A stretch of 22,267 bases of DNA, taken from NCBI GenBank assembly GCA_937911235.1, contig CALDPN010000018.1:1-22267 (forward strand), written 5' to 3'. Positions 15,640 to 22,235 of the stretch are shown piece by piece. The stretch is from an uncultured Bacteroidales bacterium. GTDB taxonomy: Bacteria; Bacteroidota; Bacteroidia; Bacteroidales; Paludibacteraceae. The number at the start of each line of letters is the position of its first letter. Position 1 is the first letter of the stretch. A program made the translations under genes and the position numbers. The notes beneath the pieces were generated by a model. That model had not been told where the DNA came from. It saw only the letters and a list, made by a program, of their open reading frames with translations, and did not search any database.

Positions 15640-17114
15640 TGGATGCATTAACCCTTGCAATGTTGGGGGGCTCTGCGCTATTGGTATTTAGTGTTGTAGC
15701 AAGTAAAACGTCTTTTAAAATAGGAATCCCCACACTTATCATTTTCCTAGCTATAGGTATGCTAGTAGGAAGTGATGGGCTTGGTGTGAAATTTGATGAT
15801 TATTATTTTGCCCATGTATTGGGTACTTTGGCACTTAACTTTATCTTGTTTTCTGGTGGTTTAGATACAAAAATATCTAGTGTAAAACCAGTAGCATCAA
15901 AAGGTCTTTCGTTGGCCACTCTAGGTGTGTTCTTAACGGCTCTTTTAGTAGGTGTATTTACATATTATATCACAGATTTCACCTTCCTAGAATCCTTACT
16001 TTTGGGTGCAATTGTGTCTTCTACCGATGCTGCGGCAGTGTTCTCTATTTTCCGTACGCAGAAGGCGGGTCTTAAAAGAAAACTAAAAGATGTGATAGAA
16101 CTTGAGAGTGCAAGTAATGACCCTATGGCGTACTTCCTAACTATTACTATTATATCTTTAATACAACAAGGCGATGCAAACTATTGGTTGCTGCTACCAA
16201 ACTTTGTGTTGCAAATGTTTCTTGGTGCAGTGATGGGGGTAGTGTTAGGTTATTTGTTTGTTAAACTAATAAACAATATAAAACTTGATATTAGCGGACT
16301 TTATCCTGTGCTATGTATAGGTATTAACCTGTTTGTATATTCGTTTACAACATACCTTGGTGGTAACGGCTTTTTAGCTATTTACCTATGTGCATTAGTG
16401 CTAGGAAATAGTGTATTAGCACACAAAAAGACAGTGGTAATGTTCTTTGATGGTTTTGCATGGCTTATGCAAGTGGTAATGTTCTTGGCGCTTGGTCTGC
16501 TTGTAAATCCTAGTGAAATGTTGCCATATATTGGGGTAGGTTTGGCAGTGTCATTCTTCCTTATGTTGGTGGCTCGTCCACTAGCTTCTGTTATATCTCT
16601 TATCCCATTTAAAATGCCATTTAAAGACCAAGTGTTTGTGTCTTGGTGTGGTTTAAGAGGAGCTGTGCCTATTGTGTTTGCTACATATGCTCTGCTTGCA
16701 GAATTGCCTGTGGCAAATGGTATTTTTATAATTGTATTTTTCGTAGTATTAACTTCTATGCTTATCCAAGGTACAACCTTCTTCAAAGTGGGTAAGAAAC
16801 TTGGTCTAACCAAAAAAGAAGAAGAAGGAAACAAATTTAGTTTCAACGAAGATGGCGATTTTGCCTCTGAACTAAAAGAAGTGTTGCTTGAAAATCCAGA
16901 ATGCGACGGCAAAAAAATTATGGATTTGAAACTTCCAGATGGTGCGCTAGTAGTGTATGTGAAACGAGGAAAACAATATATTACCCCAACAGGTTCTACA
17001 GTGGTGAATATAGGAGATAAAATCCTAATTATGGCAAATGATAGGAAGACTATGGACACTGTGAGATATTTGTTTTCAAAAGAACTTTTAATTGAAGATT
17101 TAATCGATGACTAA
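15639..17114 (+). CDS. nhaP2: Cation/proton antiporter, CPA1 NhaP2 (CvrA)-like with RCK_C domain
   Basis: 491 residues. About twelve to thirteen hydrophobic segments fill residues 1-385. The ion-pathway motifs of CPA antiporters are visible: ILFSGGLDTKI, GAIVSSTDAAAVFS and ELESASNDPMAYFL (the ND pair), and later WCGLRGAVPIVFATYALL. The cytoplasmic tail, about 400-491, has an RCK_C/TrkA_C-like region (LPDGALVVYVKRGKQYITPTGSTVVNIGDKILIM) that binds small regulators. Proteins of this build exchange K+ or Na+ for H+. The gene starts on the last base of the ACT stop codon and overlaps surE by eight bases, so it is translationally linked on both sides. Confidence 0.9.
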   Translation: MDALTLAMLGGSALLVFSVVASKTSFKIGIPTLIIFLAIGMLVGSDGLGVKFDDYYFAHVLGTLALNFILFSGGLDTKISSVKPVASKGLSLATLGVFLTALLVGVFTYYITDFTFLESLLLGAIVSSTDAAAVFSIFRTQKAGLKRKLKDVIELESASNDPMAYFLTITIISLIQQGDANYWLLLPNFVLQMFLGAVMGVVLGYLFVKLINNIKLDISGLYPVLCIGINLFVYSFTTYLGGNGFLAIYLCALVLGNSVLAHKKTVVMFFDGFAWLMQVVMFLALGLLVNPSEMLPYIGVGLAVSFFLMLVARPLASVISLIPFKMPFKDQVFVSWCGLRGAVPIVFATYALLAELPVANGIFIIVFFVVLTSMLIQGTTFFKVGKKLGLTKKEEEGNKFSFNEDGDFASELKEVLLENPECDGKKIMDLKLPDGALVVYVKRGKQYITPTGSTVVNIGDKILIMANDRKTMDTVRYLFSKELLIEDLIDD

Positions 17115-17877
17115 TAAACCTTTAATATTAATAACAAACGATGATGGCATAGAGGCTCGTGGCATTCACTCTCTTGTGGAAGCTGTGCAACATCTTGGCG
17201 ACGTGGTAGTGATGGCACCAGATGGTCCTCGCTCTGCTCAGTCTAGTGCCATTACTATGAACACTCCTCTTAGAATTTGGAAACATTTTGAGAAGGATGG
17301 TCTTACAATGTATCGTTGCAACGGTACACCTACCGACTGTGTTAAAATAGCCGTATATAATATTTTGGAAAGAAAACCAGATATTATTCTTGCAGGTATT
17401 AATCACGGCGACAACACTTCTATTTCTGTGATTTATTCAGGTACAATGGGTGCTGTGCTAGAGGGTTGTGTAGAGGGTGTGCCTTCTATCGGATTTTCTC
17501 TTTGTAGTCACGACCCTAGAGCCGATTTTTCTGAAGCTATGAAGTATGCCTCAATTATTACCGAGAAAGTGTTGCGTGAGGGATTGCCAAAAGATGTTTG
17601 CTTAAATGTAAACTTCCCTGTGGGTGTGAAACTTAAAGGTTTTAAAGTAGTGCGTCAAGCAAATGCTCGTTGGCAAGAACGCTATGTAGTGCGTAAGGAC
17701 CCTAATGATAATACTTATTATTGGCTAACAGGCGAACTACACAACAATGAGCCTGAAGCAGAAGATACAGACGAATTTGTAGTGAAAAATGGATATGCTT
17801 CTGTGGTGCCATGCCATGTGGATATGACACACTACGACACCGTAAACAAACTAAAATCTTGGGACTATGAAGGCTAA
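17107..17877 (+). CDS. surE: 5'/3'-nucleotidase SurE
   Basis: 256 residues, the expected size. Metal-binding ILITNDDGIEARGI (N11, D12, D13), then VVVMAPDGPRSAQSSAIT with S43, the CNGTPTDCVKIAVYNIL strand-helix, and LAGINHGDNTS with N99 are all present. SurE is a divalent-metal phosphatase that removes phosphate from nucleoside monophosphates and is linked to stationary-phase survival. Its start lies inside the end of the antiporter gene, and its last 11 bases contain the start of the small membrane protein gene. The surE-lpxB neighbourhood is common in Bacteroidota. Confidence 0.96.
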   Translation: MTNKPLILITNDDGIEARGIHSLVEAVQHLGDVVVMAPDGPRSAQSSAITMNTPLRIWKHFEKDGLTMYRCNGTPTDCVKIAVYNILERKPDIILAGINHGDNTSISVIYSGTMGAVLEGCVEGVPSIGFSLCSHDPRADFSEAMKYASIITEKVLREGLPKDVCLNVNFPVGVKLKGFKVVRQANARWQERYVVRKDPNDNTYYWLTGELHNNEPEAEDTDEFVVKNGYASVVPCHVDMTHYDTVNKLKSWDYEG

Positions 17878-18148
17878 ACTAGACAAGTTTTGGATAGGGT
17901 TAGTTACCTGCTTTTTTGCTCCTTTGCTCCTGTTTGTGTGTACTTGGACTGCTATTTCTGGTTCTGATATTGCTGAAGTAGGGGCGTGGATGCGTCAGCC
18001 AGTGTTTATGCAGTACTTACTATTCTGTATGCTCCCAGATTTAATCATGATTTTCTTGGGTTACAAGTCTGATAGTTTTAACTATTGTAGAGGGGGAGTG
18101 CTGGGGCTTGCACCGTATTTGTGTATGTTGTTTTACTTATATACGTAA
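17867..18148 (+). CDS. Small three-helix membrane protein, function unknown
   Basis: 93 residues with three hydrophobic segments at about 9-30, 47-65 and 74-92. A short basic N-terminus (MKAKLDKF) suggests the N-terminus is cytoplasmic. It overlaps surE by 11 bases and ends one base before the lpxB ATG, so it is translated as part of the same operon. No family is recognised. Position suggests a role with lipid A synthesis or simply operon membership. Tight packing and hydrophobic pattern support a real gene. Confidence 0.75.
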   Translation: MKAKLDKFWIGLVTCFFAPLLLFVCTWTAISGSDIAEVGAWMRQPVFMQYLLFCMLPDLIMIFLGYKSDSFNYCRGGVLGLAPYLCMLFYLYT

Positions 18149-18149
18149 T

Positions 18150-19262
18150 ATGAAGTATTATCTTGTTGCGGGAGAGGCATCGGGCGACTTGCATGGTTCT
18201 AAACTGATGCGTGCTTTAAAAATGAAAGACCCTAATGCCGACTTTAGATATTACGGTGGCGACAAAATGCAGTCGGAAGGCGGCGTTTTGGTGCGTCATT
18301 TTCGTGATACCGCGGTGATGGGTTTCATAAATGTACTTCTAAACCTGCGCAAAATACTTTCCAATATAGAATTCTGCAAAAAAGACCTACGAGAGTACGC
18401 TCCAGATGTTTTAATTCTTATTGACTATCCTGGGTTTAACCTAAAAATTGCAAAATACGCAAAAGAAGAACTAGGCTTAAGGGTAGTTTACTACATCCCA
18501 CCAAAGATTTGGGCGTGGAAGGAGCATCGTGTGGAGCAGATAAAAAAATATGTGGATGAGGTCTATGCAATATTCCCATTTGAGGTAGATTTTTATGCTC
18601 GTCATGGTTATAAGGCCACATACGTGGGCAATCCTTGCGTGGAGTCTATTGTGGGCAGAACTATTACCCTAAAAGAAGAATTCTTAAAGAAAAATGGTCT
18701 TGAAGACAAACCTATTATTGCGCTTCTTGCAGGAAGCAGAGCACAAGAGGTAAAATCTTCACTGAAAGTATATAAAGAATTACTTACAGACAAGTTCAAG
18801 GACTATCAGTTTGTGCTTGCTGCCACATCTGCTGTGCGTCCAGAACTTTATGCCGATGCTGGTGAACTTAAACTTGTCTTCGACCAAACATACGACCTAC
18901 TTACACATGCGTCTGCTGCCGTGGTAAATTCTGGCACTGCTACACTTGAGACCGCTCTTATTGGCACTCCTCAGGTGGTTTGTTATCACGTTGCTTTTGG
19001 CAGACTTACATACGCAATTTTTTCACGTGTACTTAAAATATCACATGTTTCACTTGTAAATATCATTGCAAAACGTGGCGTGGTGCGCGAGCTTCTTGCG
19101 CATTTCTTCACTGCAGAAAACACCGCAGCAGAGCTTGAAAAACTCCTTTTCTCTGCCGACTACCGCTCACAAATCCTTTCTGGCTACGCCGAAATCGCCC
19201 AAACCCTTGGCACCTCCATAGCCGCCGAAAAAACTGCAGAATTTATCATAGGCAAAAAGTAG
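18150..19262 (+). CDS. lpxB: Lipid-A-disaccharide synthase
   Basis: 370 residues from the ATG at 18150 (MKYYLVAGEASGDLHGSKLM). An upstream extension of the frame to 18108 lies within the preceding gene. Signatures are GEASGDLHG, DVLILIDYPGFNLKIAKYA, YYIPPKIWAWKEHR, YVGNPCVES, LLAGSRAQEVK and VVNSGTATLETALIGTPQVVCY. It is a GT-B, family 19 glycosyltransferase that joins UDP-2,3-diacylglucosamine and lipid X to form the lipid A disaccharide at the inner membrane. With lptD in the same window it shows a lipopolysaccharide-bearing cell. The last ~20 codons are noticeably richer in C than the rest. It is the final gene of the run from paaK. Confidence 0.96.
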   Translation: MKYYLVAGEASGDLHGSKLMRALKMKDPNADFRYYGGDKMQSEGGVLVRHFRDTAVMGFINVLLNLRKILSNIEFCKKDLREYAPDVLILIDYPGFNLKIAKYAKEELGLRVVYYIPPKIWAWKEHRVEQIKKYVDEVYAIFPFEVDFYARHGYKATYVGNPCVESIVGRTITLKEEFLKKNGLEDKPIIALLAGSRAQEVKSSLKVYKELLTDKFKDYQFVLAATSAVRPELYADAGELKLVFDQTYDLLTHASAAVVNSGTATLETALIGTPQVVCYHVAFGRLTYAIFSRVLKISHVSLVNIIAKRGVVRELLAHFFTAENTAAELEKLLFSADYRSQILSGYAEIAQTLGTSIAAEKTAEFIIGKK

Positions 19263-19283
19263 TAAAATTTCGCTCGTTTTTGC

Positions 19284-19291
19284 TATCTTTG
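19284..19291 (+). promoter_or_regulatory. Promoter -7 box upstream of the ORF6N pseudogene
   Basis: TATCTTTG matches TAnnTTTG and lies 21 bases past the lpxB stop. No good -33 TTTG is present. It would give a long leader of about 125 bases before the ATG at 19422. Confidence 0.55.
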
Positions 19292-19297
19292 TATAAG

Positions 19298-19386
19298 CCT
19301 TTGAACTGAGGCAAAGGTTAGGTCTTGATATTACATTTTGTGTGTAAAAATTGAATGTTGCACCGCTCGGTGTAGCGCGCAATTTT
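19298..19386 (+). other. Hairpin-forming leader before the ORF6N pseudogene
   Basis: Two inverted repeats: CCTTTG (19298-19303) with CAAAGG (19312-19317), and a nested structure with outer arms AAAATTG (19347-19353) and CAATTTT (19380-19386) around CACCG-CT-CGGTG (19361-19372). They follow the -7 box, so they lie in a probable 5' leader. No known RNA family is recognised. The first could instead end the lpxB transcript, though no T tract follows it. Confidence 0.4.
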
Positions 19387-19421
19387 ATTAACTGAATTAT
19401 TAATCTTAATTTTTAGTCTTT

Positions 19422-19895
19422 ATGAGTAAAAAATTAACATCGTCATGCAACGATGCGTTGCAAAGTATTCAAAAACCTTTAGAACAAATAGAATCTCTTA
19501 TTTTAAATATAAGAGGTAAGCAAGTGATGCTCGACTGTGATCTTGCACGACTTTATGGTGTGGAAACAAGAACTCTTAACCAAGCTGTGAAACGTAATAT
19601 AGAGCGTTTTCCGGAGGATTTCATGTTTCAAATAACCAAAAAAGAAGTACTAAACTTGAAATCACAATTGTGATTTCAAGTTTGGAAAGTGTAGATACAG
19701 TGAATGATATGTTTAATTATGGTGGACGGAGAACTTTAAGCTATAAGTGTAAATATCCAGATTATGCGTGCTTTTGTGGCAATGCGTCATTCTATATTAA
19801 ATAATAATCAGTGGTTTAGCCGTTTGGACACAATAGAGTCTAACCAACTAAATATGATTGAATGGAAAAATAAGGCAGAAGGTAAAAAATTATGA
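19422..19895 (+). pseudogene. Broken ORF6N (KilA-N-like) DNA-binding domain protein
   Basis: The intact first part encodes 83 residues. An extension (MSKKLTSSCNDALQSIQK) is followed by a clear ORF6N domain: NIRGKQVMLDCDLARLYGVETRTLNQAV then KRNIERFPEDFMFQITKKEV. It stops at 19671-19673. Shifting by one base at the centre of a palindrome (19667) restores the family sequence (IVISSLESVDTVNDMFNYGG and RRTL) to about 19738. The expected PYVFTEQGVAML-type segment is then missing. From 19740 the original frame resumes with AISVNIQIMRAFVAMRHSIL and runs to a TGA at 19893-19895, overlapping the DUF1016 start by four bases. So one base and roughly 20 codons appear lost. ORF6N proteins are phage- and mobile-element-associated. 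The 83-residue product might still be made. Confidence 0.85.
19652..19683. repeat. 32-base perfect palindrome inside the ORF6N gene
   Basis: AAACTTGAAATCACAA is followed directly by its exact reverse complement TTGTGATTTCAAGTTT. The centre (19667/19668) is the point where the reading frame breaks. One A restored at the centre gives a 33-base odd palindrome and the in-frame peptide NLKSQIVISSL. The TCACAA-TTGTGA core recurs at 21034-21060. Confidence 0.92.
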
Positions 19896-21013
19896 GTAAA
19901 AAAGTTTCAAAAGAGGGCGAAGTGTTGCGCTCAGTTCAAAAATCTTTAGAGTCAGTTGAAAATCTTAGTTTGTTAAATAATAATGAATTTAAGGTTTGGG
20001 TATCACAGTTAAAAAAGGATATACGAAGTACGCAGGTTAAAGCCTCGATACACGTAAATTCTGAAATGCTTCGCCTATATTGGCGTATGGGTGCTGAGAT
20101 ATGTGAGAAACAGAAATCTGCTAAATGGGGAGAGGGGTGGCTTAAAGAACTTAGCCGTCAACTAATGGTAGATTTTCCTAATATGAAGGGCTTTTCATAT
20201 AGGAATTTAAAGTACATCAGACAATGGTATCTATTTTATAATGAGCAAGTTGTATTTGGGCAACAAGTTGTTGCCCAAATTAGCGAGGATGTTTTCTTTT
20301 CTGTTCCATGGGGGCACCATTTGTATATCTTAACTAGGTGTAAAGATGTAAAAAAGGCTCTGTTTTATTTAAATAAAACAGTAGAGCATGGTTGGAGTCG
20401 TTCCGTATTATTAAACTTTTTGGATACAAACTTATATGAATCAGAGGGAAATTCAATAAATAATTTTAGTAAGTTGTTGCCAAATCCTCAGAGTGACTTA
20501 GCAAATCAGATAATAAAAGATCCATATAATTTTCAGTTTCTTACATTAGAAAATGAGTATAGAGAAAAAGAGTTGGAAGATGCTTTAACTGATAATATTA
20601 CCAAATTTTTACTTGAGTTAGGTGTGGGGTTTGCGTATGTTGGTCGTCAAATACCATTAGACGTTGGTGATGAAACTATATATCCAGATTTATTGTTTTA
20701 TCATTTAGAGTTAAGATGCTATGTTGTTGTAGAACTAAAGGTTTCAAAATTTAAAAGTGAACATTTGGGGCAATTGGGTTTATATGTGAGTGCAGTTAAT
20801 CATATTAAAAAGAAGGATATAGATAATCCTACGATAGGATTGCTCATTTGTAAAACTAAAAATAACGTTATGGCACAATATGCTTTAGAGTCAACAAATC
20901 TACCAATAGGTATTTCTGAATATCAACTATCTAAATTAATCCCTAAAGAAATTAAGAGCCAATTGCCTACTGTTGAAGATATTGAGGCAAATTTGTCTGA
21001 TGATAATAAATAA
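19892..21013 (+). CDS. DUF1016/YhcG-family PDDEXK nuclease-domain protein
   Basis: 373 residues. After an N-terminal extension like that of the ORF6N gene, residues about 33-170 are the DUF1016 N-terminal helical domain (ASIHVNSEMLRLYWRMGAEI, FPNMKGFSYRNLKYIRQWYLFY, FFSVPWGHH, NKTVEHGWSR). Residues about 205-365 are a PDDEXK nuclease fold with D266 (YPDLLFYH), E281 and K283 (VVVELKVSKFK) and a following GQLGLYVSAVN helix, so the catalytic residues are intact. The family is common in genomic islands near restriction and mobile genes and is thought to bind and cleave DNA or RNA; its role is unproven. A 25-base palindrome encodes FGQQVVAQI (122-130) just before the conserved PWGHH segment. The start overlaps the old ORF6N stop, indicating a former coupled pair. 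Confidence 0.88.
   Translation: MSKKVSKEGEVLRSVQKSLESVENLSLLNNNEFKVWVSQLKKDIRSTQVKASIHVNSEMLRLYWRMGAEICEKQKSAKWGEGWLKELSRQLMVDFPNMKGFSYRNLKYIRQWYLFYNEQVVFGQQVVAQISEDVFFSVPWGHHLYILTRCKDVKKALFYLNKTVEHGWSRSVLLNFLDTNLYESEGNSINNFSKLLPNPQSDLANQIIKDPYNFQFLTLENEYREKELEDALTDNITKFLLELGVGFAYVGRQIPLDVGDETIYPDLLFYHLELRCYVVVELKVSKFKSEHLGQLGLYVSAVNHIKKKDIDNPTIGLLICKTKNNVMAQYALESTNLPIGISEYQLSKLIPKEIKSQLPTVEDIEANLSDDNK
20255..20279. repeat. 25-base perfect palindrome inside the DUF1016 gene
   Basis: TTTGGGCAACAA, a central G, then TTGTTGCCCAAA, an exact inverted repeat. It is in frame and encodes most of FGQQVVAQI in a variable stretch before FFSVPWGHH. A similar sequence recurs in the non-coding DNA at 21095-21123. 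Confidence 0.92.
20360..20381. repeat. 22-base perfect palindrome inside the DUF1016 gene
   Basis: CTGTTTTATTT is followed by AAATAAAACAG. It encodes part of KALFYLNKTVEHGW, which is conserved in the family, so unlike the 25-base palindrome this one is probably coincidental. Confidence 0.85.
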
Positions 21014-21033
21014 AATGCAATAGAAAGTTAATT

Positions 21034-21060
21034 GAACTGGTCACAAATTGTGACCGGTTC
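21034..21060. repeat. 27-base near-perfect palindrome (TCACAA core)
   Basis: GAACTGGTCACAA, a central A, then TTGTGACCGGTTC. All 13 positions pair, one as a T-G wobble. It lies 20 bases after the DUF1016 stop. It lacks a T tract, so it is not a typical terminator, and it shares its core with the palindrome in the ORF6N gene. Confidence 0.9.
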
Positions 21061-21098
21061 ACTACGTGTTGTTTAGTTTGACAGTGATGGTGTGTTTG

Positions 21099-21115
21099 TG
21101 CAACAAGTTGTTGCA
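21099..21115. repeat. 17-base palindrome, copy of the DUF1016 palindrome
   Basis: TGCAACAA, G, TTGTTGCA. The surrounding 29 bases (21095-21123) match 20255-20283 in the DUF1016 gene except at a few positions, including the TTTG before and AAATTAG after the palindrome. Confidence 0.85.
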
Positions 21116-21124
21116 TAAATTAGT

Positions 21125-21158
21125 CGAGTCGCATCGCATTTTGTGGCTCGAGTTTTTT
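21125..21158 (+). terminator. Rho-independent terminator downstream of the DUF1016 gene
   Basis: Stem CGAGTCGCA (21125-21133) with TGTGGCTCG (21142-21150), two wobble pairs, 8-base loop, then AG and six T residues. It separates the ORF6N/DUF1016 unit from the GHKL/STAS operon. Its stem closely resembles the terminator at 22236. Confidence 0.8.
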
Positions 21159-21193
21159 GTTATTAAGTATAAAATTACTTTTATAGAATAAAA

Positions 21194-21224
21194 TTTGTAC
21201 ATTCACTTGAAATTTGTATTTTTG
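21194..21224 (+). promoter_or_regulatory. Consensus Bacteroidota promoter of the GHKL/STAS operon
   Basis: TTTG (21194-21197), 19 bases, then TATTTTTG (21217-21224): an exact TTTG-N19-TAnnTTTG match, the best in the window. The start codon at 21242 is 17 bases past the box, giving a short leader of about a dozen bases. Confidence 0.85.
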
Positions 21225-21241
21225 CTAAATAATGTTTGATT

Positions 21242-21895
21242 ATGAATGTTGATAGTTTATTAAAGAAATACTTTGCGCAATCAAATATTGCTCCATCAAT
21301 AGAAGTCTTTGACAAAGATTCTATATATTCAGTTTATTCTAATATAGTAAAATTATTAAATTCATATCCAGATATTGAATTAAGTATTTTACAAGCCCTA
21401 AGTTATTGTTTCTATGAAGTGTTAGATAATGTGCTAACACATTCAGAGAAAATATGTGGCACTGTTATTATGAGATATTTGGCAAATCATAATTTAATTC
21501 AGGTGTTGGTTGCAGATGATGGTATTGGTGTTCAAAAGTCGCTTTCAACAAATCCAATATATGAATTTATTACTGAACAAGATGCTGTAAAGTCATGTAT
21601 TAATGACAGGGTAACAGATGGTAAAGGAATGGGTTTTGGATTATATTCTACATCAAGGCTTATTAAAAATGCAGGCATAAAATTAGATATACATTCAGGT
21701 AATAGCTTAATGTCATATAATGGCGATTCTAGTAATGTTAGTTCAACAGAGTATTGGCAAGGAACAATAGTTTATTTTGAATTGTATTCTGATAAAGATA
21801 TTGACCCTAATGATGTTGTTGAAAATAGAACAAACTGTGCAGAACAATTTAATGATGAATTTATAGATACAGATAATATAGAAAATTTATGGTAA
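21242..21895 (+). CDS. Stand-alone GHKL (HATPase) ATP-binding protein
   Basis: 217 residues from the ATG at 21242 (MNVDSLLKKYF); the frame also includes an upstream TTG at 21236. It has the Bergerat ATP-binding fold: N box CFYEVLDNVLTHS (56-68, Asn63), G1 box VADDGIGV (90-97) and G2 box GKGMGFGLYST (127-137). There is no receiver, transmembrane, sensor or histidine phosphotransfer domain, so it is not an ordinary two-component kinase. It resembles the anti-sigma kinases RsbW/RsbT in build. The last ~40 residues are acidic and probably disordered. The STAS-like gene follows after 10 bases, suggesting a kinase/antagonist pair. The ATPase call is firm; kinase activity and target are inferred. 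Confidence 0.85.
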   Translation: MNVDSLLKKYFAQSNIAPSIEVFDKDSIYSVYSNIVKLLNSYPDIELSILQALSYCFYEVLDNVLTHSEKICGTVIMRYLANHNLIQVLVADDGIGVQKSLSTNPIYEFITEQDAVKSCINDRVTDGKGMGFGLYSTSRLIKNAGIKLDIHSGNSLMSYNGDSSNVSSTEYWQGTIVYFELYSDKDIDPNDVVENRTNCAEQFNDEFIDTDNIENLW

Positions 21896-21901
21896 AGGAG
21901 G
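21894..21901 (+). promoter_or_regulatory. Strong Shine-Dalgarno site before the STAS-like gene
   Basis: AAAGGAGG overlaps the stop codon of the GHKL gene and lies four bases before the ATG at 21906. It suggests high or coupled translation of the second gene, so the STAS-like protein may be made in excess of the ATPase. Confidence 0.7.
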
Positions 21902-21905
21902 GAAT

Positions 21906-22193
21906 ATGGAAATGATTTTTAAATTTAGCGATATAGGAGAAAACCTAGGAACAAGAATCTTAGGCGAAAAAGTGCGTAATCAACTTTTACCACTTATTAT
22001 GAGCAATGATAAAGTAGTATTAGATTTTTCTGGGGTAAACGTTGTGTCAAATTCGTTTGCAGATGAATGCCTTGCTAAACTTTTATTAAGTATGTCGTTT
22101 GATGAACTTAAACAAAGAACAACCTTTGTTTCTGTGAATGACTTTGCAAGAAAAAATATAGCTATTGCATTTAAACGTAGATTAGTTTCATAA
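21906..22193 (+). CDS. STAS-like (DUF4325) protein
   Basis: 95 residues. Residues 1-30 hold the LGTRILGEKVRNQL helix. The core VVLDFSGVNVVSNSFADECLAKLL (37-60) has the strand-turn-helix of STAS domains, with Ser48 and Ser50 in the place where anti-sigma antagonists carry the phosphorylated Ser or Thr. The protein fits the STAS-like DUF4325 family, commonly encoded beside a GHKL ATPase. It lies 10 bases after that gene and is followed by a terminator. A partner-switch role (binding and being modified by the upstream ATPase) is inferred. No sigma factor, phosphatase or other effector is encoded in the window. Confidence 0.8.
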   Translation: MEMIFKFSDIGENLGTRILGEKVRNQLLPLIMSNDKVVLDFSGVNVVSNSFADECLAKLLLSMSFDELKQRTTFVSVNDFARKNIAIAFKRRLVS

Positions 22194-22229
22194 GAATTCT
22201 AATTATTCATGAATTCTAGTAATATTCAC
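22194..22229 (+). repeat. Short imperfect tandem duplication
   Basis: GAATTCTAATTATTCAT (22194-22210) is followed by GAATTCTAGTAATATTCACT (from 22211). It is a decayed direct duplication of about 17-19 bases between the STAS-like stop and the terminator. Confidence 0.5.
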
Positions 22230-22235
22230 TCCCCT

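Larger units (their letters stand above)
21014..21193. other. Non-coding stretch with decayed palindrome copies
   Basis: About 180 bases with no gene, between the DUF1016 stop and the GHKL promoter. It contains the 27-base and 17-base palindromes and a terminator. Translated in one frame, 21035-21070 reads NWSQIVTGSLRVV and 21095-21123 reads FVQQVVA-stop-IS. These resemble the ORF6N and DUF1016 palindrome-encoded peptides, suggesting leftover gene fragments or independent copies of the repeats. Confidence 0.6.

Noticed and set aside
16382..17059. Antisense open frame of 225 codons within the antiporter gene
   Set aside because: Ser/Thr/Pro-rich shadow with no recognisable domain, opposite a well-supported membrane protein.
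19252..19283. GCAAAAA...TTTTTGC inverted repeat after lpxB as a terminator
   Set aside because: The stem is nearly all A-T with an 18-base loop and no following T tract; it is not convincing.
20360..20381. 22-base palindrome in DUF1016 as another inserted element
   Set aside because: It encodes residues conserved in the family (ALFYLNKTVEHGW), so it is probably a chance result of codon choice.
21242..21895. Full sensor histidine kinase
   Set aside because: No phosphotransfer His region, sensor or membrane segments; only the ATP-binding domain is present and no response regulator is nearby.
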